From NCBI RefSeq assembly GCF_013426205.1, contig NC_089423.1:1612001-1676000 (forward strand): 64,000 nucleotides of DNA. The letters are read 5' to 3'. The notes beneath the pieces were generated by a model. That model made no database searches. It saw nothing but the letters and a program-made list of their open reading frames with translations, and was not told the origin of the DNA. The number at the start of each line of letters is the position of its first letter. Positions within the stretch are counted from its first letter, which is position 1. Source of the DNA: Metarhizium brunneum (Eukaryota; Ascomycota; Sordariomycetes; Hypocreales; Clavicipitaceae). Made by a program: the position numbers and the translations under genes. Of this stretch, positions 36,094 to 48,500 are shown in pieces.

Positions 36094-38109
36094 GTTGACA
36101 GGGCAAATGGTCAGCTTACATGTAAATAATTTGAAAGGGTTTTATTTTTTTGGAATAAATATTTCGCAAAAACTAGGTGAGGCGGTTTGACAGCCTGGTG
36201 TCATCGGGAGGGGAGCAAGGCTGACATGCATGATATACTGGTGAAGAAGACCAATGGCGATGGAAATTAAGCGCCATAGGTGGTGTGACAAGATTGAACC
36301 AAGGGCTGAGCATAATCTTCTCAATATGATTTTCATTTGCGATAGTGTCGAGGAAAATACACGGGAGCAAGACCTGTTACTGCTGTGTATCAACCTTTCA
36401 CATCGCTGCAGCGATGTGAAAAGACCTGATAATGTGCCACACAAATCCTTTGATGGATGCAGTCCTGCTGTAGCTGATTTTTTTCTTATATCTTATAAGA
36501 GGACTCATATCCTGCAGATTGTTCTAATTTGAAAGAAGTGAGATGTCAATGTGCTCATTTGGGGAGGATTAGACATTCAACGGGCCAGTCGGAGGATAAG
36601 ATGACAACGCGAAGCCATGTTATATGTTTCAGTTATGTTATTCGAACAAAGTTCTGAATTAGTAGTCTTACAGGTCTTTGTACTCGAATACTCAGCGTTG
36701 ATTATTTACGTAACGTCAGAGTTTGGAAAGGAGCATTGACCTGCGAAGCAGATAGAACACGAGTGCGGCTCAAGCACTATTTGACTCCAAGCCTGGAATC
36801 AGCAGATTCACTCTTTTGGATACATATGTCCTTCTATGTAGGTTTTGTTCAGCGAGGGTTTAACGGTAATGGAGAAGCCATGAATTTCCTATACCGCTTC
36901 ACGGCCTGAGTAAATGGTCTGACTGCTTGTAGTAGTTGCATGGAAAGTGCTCAACAATGGGGACTAGAAGCTAGACAGGGTTGAAGACAGATCCAACTGC
37001 CTAGTAGCTAACAGTTCTATGAAATGAATGAAAGGTCAGTAAAGGATCCATTCTATTGAGCCAAATGGCCAACACACTGATACACACAACGTACCTGCCT
37101 AGTAGATACTTGGACGGATCAATTCGTCGCAACATGACCGATCGTAAACAAAAGCACGTATTAAAACTTATGGTCTTGTTAGTTGAACTACATGAGATTA
37201 AGTCATAGATAAGCAAAAGAGGTTACAAGGGTACTTACTAAGGCTGAACTATACAGATTAACATCATCATCTAGTGCTACCAAGTAGCAACATTTGAAGC
37301 TTATTAGTTCACCCTCATTCGACGCTCCACTTCCCATGCCTGACAGTACATTGGCATTGTTCTTTGCCTCATACTCATCGACGGGCGTCGGCGGACCCTT
37401 GGCAGCCGACAGCCTGCAAGACCCTTGCTTGTGCACTCTGCAACGTAGCGACACCGGCGATATGCAAGCTTCAGGCACACAGCTCAATGCTCGTGGGGTA
37501 TCGAGTCTCGACAAAGGACGGCCACCCACCAATCGACAGCGATGGCGTGCGAGTTTAGCACACAGCCCAACCTCGGTGAGCGATGGCGTGCTTGATAGTA
37601 CAGTAGGCTGGAGTTATGAAATCGAGCGGCGAGTAACTTCTCGTGGCGCTTCCAACTTCCAGTTGGTACCCCACGCCACGTCGACGTCCGACGCCAGGGT
37701 CCGAATCTCCATATTAAGTTAAGCACAAGGGTAGCAAATAAGCGTCGAGGAGGCGCAGATGTAGCTCGCTGCCGCCCGCAGCACTGGGTAGCATTTGAGC
37801 AGTTGGCGGTTTCCCTTGCGTAAGGCGTGTTTGCAATAACGCAATTGGCAGTCGTTGAGGACTTCGCGTGCTATGTGATGTGAAATCAATACAAAAGGGA
37901 CTAGGGGCCTGCGGGCGTCGGTGGCCTTGATTGATTTCACGAGAGATCGGGCAGCTGCCATCCCCTCTCGTACCTTCCCCCTCCTTCAAGACCAAGTCAA
38001 GTGCTGCCAGCTCCCTCAGAAACCATTCCCCTTGTTCTCCTCACACATTGAATCTTTTCCTACGTGGACTTCCTCTTATTTCTCTCTCCTGTTGCCAAGG
38101 AACGTGAAA
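36094..38109. other. Region upstream of the homocysteine synthase gene
   Basis: This holds the former upstream region of the STAND/ankyrin relic and the promoter of the O-acetylhomoserine sulfhydrylase gene. A perfect 26-bp palindrome sits at 36396-36421. The last 140 bp (37,970-38,109) are CT-rich on the plus strand. Open frames around 37,200-37,720 on both strands show no recognisable product and are not called. Confidence 0.55.
36396..36421. repeat. Perfect 26-bp palindrome
   Basis: TTTCACATCGCTG (36396-36408) is followed directly by its exact reverse complement (36409-36421), with no spacer. The next flanking bases do not pair. It lies about 300 bp upstream of the STAND/ankyrin relic's ATG and 1.7 kb upstream of the sulfhydrylase gene. 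Confidence 0.95.
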
Positions 38110-39735
<1,626 letters not shown>

Positions 39736-40237
39736 GCTGGATTTAGACTAGGGATGGACGACAGTGATGAGTTTGACTGGTAGTGATGCATTTAAACAAA
39801 TAGAAAGAAAAAAGGAAAAAAACTGAAATTTCTAAGATTGGTCAAACATGTGTCCTTATCGAGACTGATGACTACTACTAGGTACTAGTAGGCAGGTGTT
39901 TTGTGAAATTTGAGAGACTGCTAGTCCTGCCATGAGCATCTAGGCGGGTAATCTGCACCAATGCGCGCATCACATACAATATTTAAAAAGAAAATACCAG
40001 CAGAATGACACAATGTAAATGCGCCTTCCAAACCGAACCCTTTCCAAAATCACCTTGATTGATAAAAATTTCACGTGCTCTACCGTCAGCATTAGTACTC
40101 CGTACATCCACGCATACGCCGTACGCGCCCACTGTGATTGGCCCACCAGCTCCAACAGACACACCTCACCTCAAGAAGCTCGCCCGTCCCTCCAACCTCA
40201 CCACCGCAACACCAACCATCACCACAACCTCGCCGCA
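39736..40237. other. Intergenic region before EMC7
   Basis: 502 bp holding the 3' end of the sulfhydrylase gene and the EMC7 promoter. It contains an E-box, TCACGTG (40071-40077), and a TACTCCGTA (40096), 140-170 bp before the EMC7 ATG. The CACGTG hexamer is the site used by Cbf1/bHLH factors; its role here is unknown. Confidence 0.5.
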
Positions 40238-41075
40238 ATGCGCTTCCCGGCCCTCGCTGTCCCGGCCCTCGCGGCGCCCGCCCTGACGGCCTCCATAACT
40301 CTGTACCTGCCACCCGTTCCCAACCCTTTCACACTCCCGGCCTCGACGCACGCAACGCTGTCCACGCTCGGCAGCGCCTTCTCGGCACCCATATCCGCCC
40401 TCAACACCTTTGTCTTCCACAACGTCACGCCCGGCTCGTACCTAGCCGATATCCACTGCAAAACAGACGGCTTCCGCCCCCTCCGCATCGACGTGGCCCG
40501 CGACGCCGACGGCAAAGAGACGTTCCAGGCGTGGGACACCTTCCGCGGCAACGAATGGGGCAACAAGGGCGAGGCGCTGCCCGTCAAGGACGGCAGCGCA
40601 GGATGGGGCGTGGAGGCCAAGAGCCTAGGCAAGAAGATGTACTTTGTGGACAGGCCGCAGTGTTAGTTGGCCCTTTTTTTTGAGCCTCTCCCAAGTCTTC
40701 TGCGGGCGAGCCCGGGCTAACCAGCGTGCCAGTTTCCGTGCTGAGTATTTTGAAGAACCCCATGATCCTGATGGGCCTCGTGAGCATGCTCATCTTCTTT
40801 GGCATGCCGAAGCTCATGGAGAACAGTGCGTAACTAACTACAAACAACTGAGCGGCGCGGCCGGAATTACTGACAGGAAGGCAGTGGACCCCGATTTAAA
40901 GGCCGAGTTCGAGGCGCGGCAGCGCGAGGGCCCCATGGCCGCTATGAGCGGGCAGCAGCAGAATCCTCTGGGGAACTTTGACATGGCTGCCTTCTTGGCG
41001 GGTTCGGGGAAGAAGGAGGGCGGTGCTGGTGCGGGGAGCGTCAGTGATGGGAGGAATGAGCCTGTCAGAAGGTGA
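40238..41075 (+). CDS. emc7: ER membrane protein complex subunit 7
   Basis: Subunit of the EMC, the ER insertase for tail-anchored and multipass membrane proteins; EMC7 has a lumenal beta-sandwich and one membrane anchor (Sop4 in yeast). Three exons: 40238-40661, 40733-40825, 40885-41075; 235 aa. The N-terminus MRFPALAVPALAAPALTASI reads as a signal peptide. A beta-rich lumenal domain follows, with FVFHNVTPGSYLADIHCKTD and FRPLRIDVARD, which matches the EMC7 beta-sandwich pattern. The transmembrane segment NPMILMGLVSMLIFFGMPKL lies around residue 160, and the cytosolic tail ends with NPLGNFDMAAFLAGSGKKEG, typical of fungal EMC7. The splice join CAG T|TT TCC GTG and the MDPDLKAEFEARQRE start of exon 3 keep frame. 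The gene converges on the WW-domain gene. Confidence 0.85.
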
Positions 41076-41430
41076 TTTCGCTGGCGGGAAGGTGTGTATA
41101 TATTTCGGAGCGAAACCGCGGGGACTGGGGCATAGAGATGGGCAGAGTAATAGGGCCTGGCGTATGGATGGATACAAAGGTGGATGTTGTATCCGTTGAC
41201 TTGTAGCCGATGTGGTTTGTAGGGGCCAACAGTGTACACGGGAACAACTGAGAAACGAAGTGACGACTATTGCGAACGACAATACTCGGCAGTTATTATT
41301 ACACAAACATTCGCCTTGGGGCGGGGGGTCAAGATAGGTCGACTTCTATATACCCCACAACTATGCTACGCTCTAGAATAGAATACTTTCCCATACCCAA
41401 GGCCGTTCCTCATAAAAACCCCAATCCTGC
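41076..41430. other. Convergent 3' region, EMC7 and WW gene
   Basis: 355 bp between two converging genes, presumably the overlapping or adjacent 3' untranslated regions. Nothing else seen. Confidence 0.6.
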
Positions 41431-42516
41431 TTAAAAGTCGCCGCCGTCGAAATCACCGCCGCCGCCGTAGTCATTATCCATGCCGTCCTCTGTAAGCATG
41501 TTAGCATTATCCTAAAAAAAAATGGGTGTAAGGAGACAGGCAAACTCACGGTATCCCTGATTATACTCGGACTGGTCATGGTCGTGAATAGCGTCGGCAA
41601 TCAACGCGCCGCCCAAAACACCAGCGCCCAAACCCAAAGCACCGCCCGCAAGGCCCATTCCCATACCGCCCATACCACCACCGGGTCTCCTTCCCGGCTG
41701 CTGCTGATAACCACCTTGCGGGTATCCGCCACCGTAGCCGCCCTGGGGAGGATAACCTCCGTACGGGGGCTGGCCGTAGCCTCCGCCATATCCTCCCATG
41801 GGAGGGCCCTGCTGTGCATATCCGCCATACTGCTGAGGCGGCGGGCTCTGATAGTAATTCTGCTGCTGCTGGGGATAATATCCACCGCCGTAGTTGGCCT
41901 GCCCGCTCTGTGGGGTTTTCCCTTTGCCAAACAGCTTTCCTAAGAAGCCGCGATCTTTGCCCCTAGCATCGTCCCTGGGAGGCAGCTCGGTGGGAAACGA
42001 GCCTTGTGACTGTCCGGTTTGGCCCTGGGCATATGAATCGGCCGCGCCGCCGGTGGCATATCCGGCAGGTGGTGTCGGGCCCCCACGGGCCTTTGCATCC
42101 TCCTCGGCCTGAAGCTTCGCTGCCAGCTTCGCGTCTTCGTCCTGGGCTGAGGACGAGCCGGCGTGCTTGTTCTGGCCCGACCGGTCTTCGTAAGGGTTCT
42201 TCTTGGTGTCTGTCGGCGCGGGCCCATTGCCAGGCTCGTACCCCGGTGGGGGGTCATCGGGGGCATTCTCGTCGACGGGGAAGACGGGCGCGGTGGGTTT
42301 GTCCCATTGCGATTTCTTGGTGTACACATTGACATAGAACCTGGGGCAATCGCGTCAGCGTTGCACTCTCCAAGCAAGACGTGGATCGAGCCTCGGGGGT
42401 GAAAAAGGCGCAGCTCACCACTCCTTGTACTGGTCGTTCCAGCGTGCCACCCAACCGGCGGGTACCTCTGGAGCCTTGGGCGGCGGCGGCCCAGACGGGG
42501 GCGCGTAATCACTCAT
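41431..42516 (-). CDS. WW-domain protein with Gly/Tyr/Pro-rich tail
   Basis: Predicted adaptor of 315 aa in three exons (minus): 42516-42419, 42340-41550, 41489-41431. A single WW domain sits at the N-terminus: the first Trp is in EVPAGWVARWNDQYKEWFYV and the second in YTKKSQWDKP, so the domain is split by the first intron (TG|G codon). It should bind proline-rich partners. A charged linker follows (DEDAKLAAKLQAEEDAKARG), then GFLGKLFGKGKTPQ and a long low-complexity stretch of Gly, Tyr, Gln and Pro repeats. A Gly/Ala-rich hydrophobic segment (GLAGGALGLGAGVLGGALIA) and an Asp/Gly-rich end (DYGGGGDFDGGDF) close it. The same order (WW, KLFGK, GYGQPP repeats, hydrophobic Gly-Ala patch, His/Asp, Gly-Asp tail) is common in uncharacterised fungal WW proteins. 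No experimental role is known to me. Confidence 0.8.
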
Positions 42517-43724
42517 TACTAGAGCCAAAAACAAAAAAAAAATAAAGGATGGGGGGGAGGGTTCGGTTCTTTATTTTTTTTGGCGACCTGGAAGCGAAAA
42601 GGAACCCGTGGGAAGATATCGAATCGAACCGAGGGACTGGGTCGATGAGGGAAAAGGCAAAGCGCCGAGTGAGACTTGCGACTTAGTACTCCGTAGAAGG
42701 GGGGTCTGGTGGGTAAATCGATCCGGGGAGGGGTAAGTCGCGGATATGCCAAGAGCCGGGAACTTGTGCGCGCTCAGAGATTTCGCCGCGGGTTTGTATC
42801 TGACAGAGCGCAATTGAAAATATGGAAGAAGAAGAGAGGATCAAGGGGCCAGATGAGCCGGCAGGATTCCTGGACGCGCTTATGAATGAGAGGCCGCGCA
42901 TGCAGGCAAGCACTTCGAGGAGCATGATCGGAACGCATCAGACGGACCCCGCGCACAAAGAGCCACAAGGAACCAGGCCAAGCAAGAGGGAGCCACCTCC
43001 GCTAGAAGACGATGCCTGTTCTGGAAAGGCTGTCGTCATACCAGGGTACCAGGCGACCCTTCATTGCTTGGCCCGGAGAGAAAGCTTCTACGGAACACTT
43101 GATGAACCCCTACTTGACACTTGCACTGCCACTCTTTGTTCCCCGGTCTTCAGGTCTGCAGGAGGCCTGGTCTGCAGGTAAGCAATACGCGGCTATCAAT
43201 TGGTGACTGGAACTGCTGCAGCCTGTACCGAGTTGACTGAGACGCTTCGAACTGATCCCGCTGCCGCATATCCGACATGCCGCCCTCAAGGGCCTTTTCT
43301 TTTTTCAGCTCAAGCTGGCCGAATCGCCACCAACGTCGCCACACGGCGTGCAGACGTCCTCACTCCTCACCTCACTTGAACGCTTACCTCGGCCACTCCT
43401 AGCCACAGCCGCGCTGACGAGAATATTCCATCTCAAGTAGCCAGACTTGCCCCAAGAATCTCCGTGCGTGGCAAACTTGTATTCGTTCAAAGTGTGGCTG
43501 AGGCTGACGCAGTGCCCCCATCAACCTACGTGCTTCCAAATTCGTCCTCGCACGCAACGCAAATACTCATCCAGAGTCAGAGGCGTCCAGTCCAGTAGAA
43601 GAGTGTATATCATGCCTATCCCCTACAAAATTTCACCAAGCATCATCTCCCGCTTCTACCATTCTATCTTCCCCATGTATTTACAATATTCAAGACGGAA
43701 AAAAAAGACAAAACGCTAGTCAGT
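42517..43724. other. Region between the WW gene and the CTL gene
   Basis: This is the promoter of the WW gene plus the 3' flank of the choline-transporter-like gene. A TACTCCGTA lies at 42687, 170 bp upstream of the WW ATG. A plus-strand frame with an ATG (42822-43181, 119 codons, starting MEEEERIKGPDEPAG) has reasonable codon composition but no recognisable domain. I leave it uncalled. Confidence 0.45.
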
Positions 43725-46099
43725 TCAAACATATCCCAGGTCCTCACCAATTCGCCGCTCCCCGAATAGATACGCCGCTTCCAGACAATATCGCCCATGT
43801 CCCCTCTCCATACGTTTCTCGCTGCCATAGCATATAAGAACCCCATCCACGATGCCACTTAAAATACCTTCCATGGCACCCATAACCGAGTAGCCAATAA
43901 AGCTGGCCATGATGCCCACCACATACGCGTAGGCTGACCCGCGGACGCCCATGCCGTCGGGTAGCTGGATTCGGAGCTGCTTCGCAGTGATAACCCACCC
44001 TGCGAGCCCGAGACCTGTTGCCATAATCAGTCGTGTAGCCACGAGAAGCAGCTTTGCCAGTCGATAAGGCAGTAGTCCGTTGGCTTGGCCACGAAGACGC
44101 AGTGCTCGGGGTGTTAGTGTCGTCGTGGGAATTGTGGGCGACACAATTTCCATTTGGTCTAGTCCTCTCGCCGAAACAGCAAGACTTTGCGAGTGAATGG
44201 CACCGTATGTAATTGTCAAAGGATTTGTAAGAGCAACAATCGGCGTGGGAATCCAGAATCCGGCCAAGTTTGTAATCGCTCCGCCGATCCGCCTGGGAAG
44301 AAACAGCAATGGCGCTCGAATCAACAGTGAGAGTAATGTAGACTGGCAAATGCTGCCAAAGATTATCGTAGTCGCATGGCCAAGAGCTGCCGTGACGATT
44401 TCTCGGGATGGCGTCGCGGGACCGGCATTGCGGTGGAAATACCACTGCGAAACCGTAGCTGCAGTTGTTGCACGGTGAACCGCATTGATGACGGAGAGAG
44501 TCCACATGTACATGAAGATAAAGGCAGCCCCGAGCCACCAACTTGACATTTGAATGACAAACCTCACCAGTGACTTTGAAAAGTAACCACCCATGAAGAC
44601 GCGCGTGAACATGGCCAGCCAAGCCCACGTCCACAAGACAATCAGTGCAAGGCAACCAAACCCAATGAGGAGCAGACCTGAGTTCTGTGCCAGAATCTTG
44701 GACGAAAACTGCAAAATCTCAATGGCCTGCTGGATGGCCCGGCGGCCCTTGACAACCAGCCAGAGCCACAACACGCAAGATGCAGCGGGAACCAGCGATA
44801 CCCAGCGCATAACGGAATCTTGGAAGCTGGATCCGTGTGTCCTTCCCTGGAATGATGAAATAAACGAGTACAGCGAAAATGACAGCATGATGACCGGCAC
44901 TGCAATCAGAATTACGCTGACGAGCGGGCGAACAAACGATCGCAGCGCGGCAAGCCATATGAAAGATACGAATATGGCTACTACAGTGTCCACTGCCAGC
45001 ATGTCAAACGACTTTTGAAGCGTGGCGTATATCGTGTCACCAACCGGACTCTTTTGCGGAGAGGTGTGCAGCCAAACCAGCACAAATGTCGACAGCATTC
45101 CCGCGAAGCTGATGAGATATATCCAAGCAAAGAAAGGGTCATGCTTGAACAACTCGCCCTCGGTCAATAAATTTCCTGGTTGGGCAACCTCGTATTCCAG
45201 CGGGTCATTCCTCCGGATACTGCTGACATCGGACTCTGTTGTAGATGTTCTCCTCAAGATGAAGGGTTCCCGTTCTGACTGAGACTTGAATCTTTGAAAC
45301 GGTGGCGGACTAGAGTCGGTTGGTGCTTCACCTCCCAGTAAAGATTCGGGCGGATCTTCATCTCCTTCCTCCTGGGAATCCAGCCCGACATCGACCATGA
45401 TCTTGCTCTTTGCCTGTGGATGACTGCCAGCATCCTGATGCTGCTCTTCGCCTGATTTCGAAAGTTCCTCGTTTTCTTCAAACAGTGTATCGCCGGCGAA
45501 AGGCGGTTTGTGCGAGCTCCTCGTGCCGTTCCAACTACTTCTGATGCCTCGGCTAAAGATGCGATCTTGATATGGATGGTCCACATCCCCCGTGCTGTCT
45601 TCAATAGATCCGCGACTATTGGCAGACTCGGTGCTCTCTGCAAGTTTGCTAGCTGCAGCTACCCGCCGGGACCTTTGCAAGGCAAACAAGTCTGCGGCTT
45701 CCCGCTCACGCTCCTCTTCGTCGTCGTCCTCCCGAAACTCATCGAGGGTACTGTGGAAGAGCGGGGCGTCTTGGGCTGCCGATATGCGCGAGGCAAATCC
45801 TATGTTACCAAACCTCGAGCCACTGCCGTTTTGTTGATAAGGATTGCCACCATATCCCCTCGATAGAAATGACCGATGTGTTGTACCTACCCTGCCGGCG
45901 TCTCGTTGGCTTCGGCCTGGCCTTGATGGCGGCCACTCGTTGGATCTGGGGTTATTATCGTTATCGCCCTGCCCAGCAAAACCCGAGAGTCTCGACTGTG
46001 ACTGTGCCAAGAACCGTGACGCATCTGCGAAACCCAAGATTAGCTCCATCCATCACAACAGCAAGGTAAAATGGCCAATAACAAACATTCTGAAAACAT
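43725..46099 (-). CDS. pns1: Choline transporter-like (CTL/SLC44, Pns1) protein
   Basis: Multipass membrane protein of the CTL family (yeast Pns1), 770 aa, two exons (minus): a 13-nt first exon 46099-46087 and 46024-43725. The first exon encodes MFSE plus one base; the join gives MFSEYASRFLAQSQSRLSGF, the expected start of the fungal family, better than the in-frame ATG at 46049, which lies inside the intron. Residues 1-280 are hydrophilic (acidic FREDDDEEEREREAADLFA and Ser-rich, probably phosphorylated). About ten hydrophobic segments follow, from FFAWIYLISFAGMLSTFVLV to YAYVVGIMASFIGYSVMGAM. The C-terminal block has the family's AALGHATTIIFGSICQSTLL and DGVLICYGSEKRMERGHGRY motifs. Despite the family name, choline transport by fungal Pns1 is not established. 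Confidence 0.88.
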
Positions 46100-47604
46100 G
46101 GTGCTGCGTGTCTTGCTTGTATCCCCTATTTCACCATCCACCCCCACAGGCCCCTAATGCTGTGAGGCCTTCTCCGACGACGAGTTTGACGAGTTGTGCC
46201 GTTGGGCAAACACGGTGATGGAAATGACCGATGCCAGGCCCGCCCCCGGGGCTCGAGTGCTTGAGGTGCTGGGCTCAAGGGCTGGATGCCGATGATGTGG
46301 AGTCGTCGTCTTCGACTGCGACCGCAGCTCCCGAGTAGTCTAGGTTGAGGGTATCGAAACAAGATGCAATAGCAGACGAGTAAGGCTTATGATGGAAGGT
46401 ATCGAAGCCAAGGGAAAGAATAGAGATGATGATAACACAAGCGCCGAAAGCCGAAGCGTCGGGAGTTGTGGTCATGCGACGTGAAGCGAATGAGGTCGGG
46501 GCCCGGGGGCCCTGGGGTAAGTACCTACTAGTAGGCAGGATAAGTGACTGGACTGTCAAGGGGCCAGGCTGATAGGCAGATGGAATGGTGGATACCTCTG
46601 GCAGTTACCTAGCCCGGCGTGATGGTTTGGTAGGAACAAATGTACCGTGGTGTCACGAATTTGTGCCGTTTTGGGTGATGGCCAGGCGGTCAGCCGAATA
46701 CGTCAGGCGGGGAGTCACACGCCCCACCGGCTGCTGGCCACTCGCTGCCAGCTGGACAATCACCAGTACTTCAGCACTTAAGCACCAGACTCGAGCACCA
46801 GACTCGACATGGGATGGACATGGAGCAGCCCTGATCACTGGAGGCGCTGGGGATCACCACCAGTGCTTTCAATATTCAATATTACAAATCGACCCTCGAG
46901 ACTCCATGTCCCGCTGCGCGATTATTCCATTCGCAAAGCAGAATCAATTGATGTCCATGTGGCTTGGGCAGTGAAGCCCGTGAAGCCCGCGACGCCTGCG
47001 GCTCTCTGATCAGTGATGACGCTTTGTGCGCCGATCTGGAACAACCCGCAGTCTGTGCGTGAGGTGACATACCTTTGTACCTGGTAGTTATCAATTCAAG
47101 TCGGGAATAACAAGATCGAGTACTGCTCTTGATTAAACTCCATTCAACTCCAACCTGCGTCATTGACGGAAACGATTCCAAATGGCAATGCTATTCTAGG
47201 AAATCGTTGTGGGACGCCCCTACGCCTCAGTCGCCGGATGGGTTGCAAGGCGACCAGTATCTAACAAAAACCGATTCTCGAAAACGGTTAAGCTTATTTA
47301 TTAGTAGCTGTCAAATCCTGGGACGCCCATCAGCCCAGCGGCGGCTATTTCGGGGGGAACGCGGCTGAGATGCTCTTCGTCCGAGTCTAGCGACGCCCGA
47401 TTTGTATGGGCAGATTTCCTTGGGTGCTGATTGTGGAGGAAGCTGGGTATTCAGTGGCAGGCTTTGTTGCGCGTCGGAAATGCATAAATATCACGAGACG
47501 GGAGCTTGTCTGCGTCTGCGCAGCCACGAGTGACCGACAAGCGGCAACCCGAATACGTGCTCCGTACAAGTAGGAAGGCAGCAACATAACGTCCCCTCAG
47601 CATC
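46100..47604. promoter_or_regulatory. Divergent promoter region, pns1 and AIM24-family gene
   Basis: 1.5 kb between divergent genes. On the minus strand a 66-codon ATG frame (46475-46275) lies 176 bp before the pns1 start and could be an upstream ORF. A 13-bp unit, AGCACCAGACTCG, is tandemly duplicated at 46781-46806. No other gene is recognised. Confidence 0.5.
46275..46475 (-). other. Possible upstream ORF of pns1, 66 codons
   Basis: The frame starts MTTTPDASAFGACVIIISIL and ends in an acidic-Ser tail (VEDDDSTSSASSP). It has a hydrophobic stretch and mostly fungal-preferred codons. It ends 175 bp before the pns1 ATG on the same strand, so it may be translated from the pns1 leader, be a separate small gene, or be chance. 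I know no homologue. Confidence 0.25.
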
Positions 47605-48500
47605 ATGTCGTACCAACCTCAGGGATATCAGCAGCAGCAGCAGCAGCAACAGCAGCCGCATTACCCGCCGCCTCCTCCCCATCCTCCTCAACAGCCACAG
47701 CCACAGCAACAGCAACAGCATCATCCGCAGCAGCAGCAGCAGCAGCAACAGTCCTCGATCGACAGCGGCTCATTCCCCGGCGGCAGCTACAACATCGCCC
47801 ACCGCGACACCAATGCCATCCTCAACGTGAACCTCCAGCCCGGCGGCACCGTGCGCTCCAAGTCCGGCGCCATGATACACATGTCCGGCACCATCCAGCT
47901 CCAGGGCAACATCAAGTTCTCCATGAAGAAGCTCTTTACGGGCGGCAGGATGTCGGAATCGACCTACACAGGCCCGGGAAGGCTGGCCCTCGGCCCCACG
48001 CTCATGGGCGACATCATCACCCTGCACGTCGACGGCCGCACGGCCTGGACTGTGGGCAAGGACACTTTTCTCGCCTGTACCCCCGACGTGGCCATGGAGA
48101 CCAAGTCCCAGGGAATCAGCAAGTCCATGTTTTCCGGCGAGGACTTGTTTGTGTATCGAGTGGGCGGCCAGGGACTGCTCTGGCTGACGAGTTTTGGGGC
48201 CGTGGATCGTCTGGACGTAAGTCGTCGCCGCCTCACCCTTTATTGTGACGGACCGTATCATGATCGGGGGGCTAACATTCCTCGAAGCTCCAACCTGGCG
48301 AGCAGCACATTGTTGACAACGGGCATCTCGTGGCCTGGAGCTGCGACTATAGGATTGAAAAAGCTGGCGGTGGTGCCATGAGCAGCCTGAAGACGGGAGA
48401 GGGCTTGGTGTGTCGCTTCACTGGGCCAGGCGCTGTCTATGTGCAGACGCGGAATATGGACGAGTTTGACTCGTACATCAGCTCCCGTAGCAGCTCCTAG
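47605..48500 (+). CDS. AIM24-family (DUF124) protein with polyQ N-terminus
   Basis: Protein of 274 aa, two exons (47605-48216, 48288-48500; 71-nt intron). The first 50 residues are nearly all Gln, Pro and His (encoded by CAG/CAA runs). The remainder is the AIM24/TIGR00266 beta-helical domain: ILNVNLQPGGTVRSKSGAMI, the TGPGRLALGPTLMGDIITLH segment, FVYRVGGQGLLWLTSFGAVD, then after the intron LQPGEQHIVDNGHLVAWSCD, LKTGEGLVCRFTGPGAVYVQ and a C-terminal Ser cluster. This shorter, bacterial-like form lacks an obvious mitochondrial presequence, unlike yeast Aim24, which supports mitochondrial inner-membrane organisation. Its location and role are therefore uncertain. It is divergent from pns1. Confidence 0.82.
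47628..47757 (+). repeat. CAG/CAA microsatellite coding polyglutamine
   Basis: Two runs of CAG and CAA codons (about 47,628-47,657 and 47,690-47,755), separated by Pro codons, encode Gln tracts in the AIM24-family protein. Mixed CAG/CAA use suggests a stable rather than freshly expanded repeat. Confidence 0.85.

Noticed and set aside
37203..37722. Overlapping 109- and 142-codon frames on both strands
   Set aside because: Neither has recognisable motifs, and both frames being open on opposite strands suggests composition rather than coding.
47491..47748. Leu-rich minus frame opposite the polyQ tract
   Set aside because: It is the antisense shadow of CAG/CAA repeats (CTG/TTG read as Leu).
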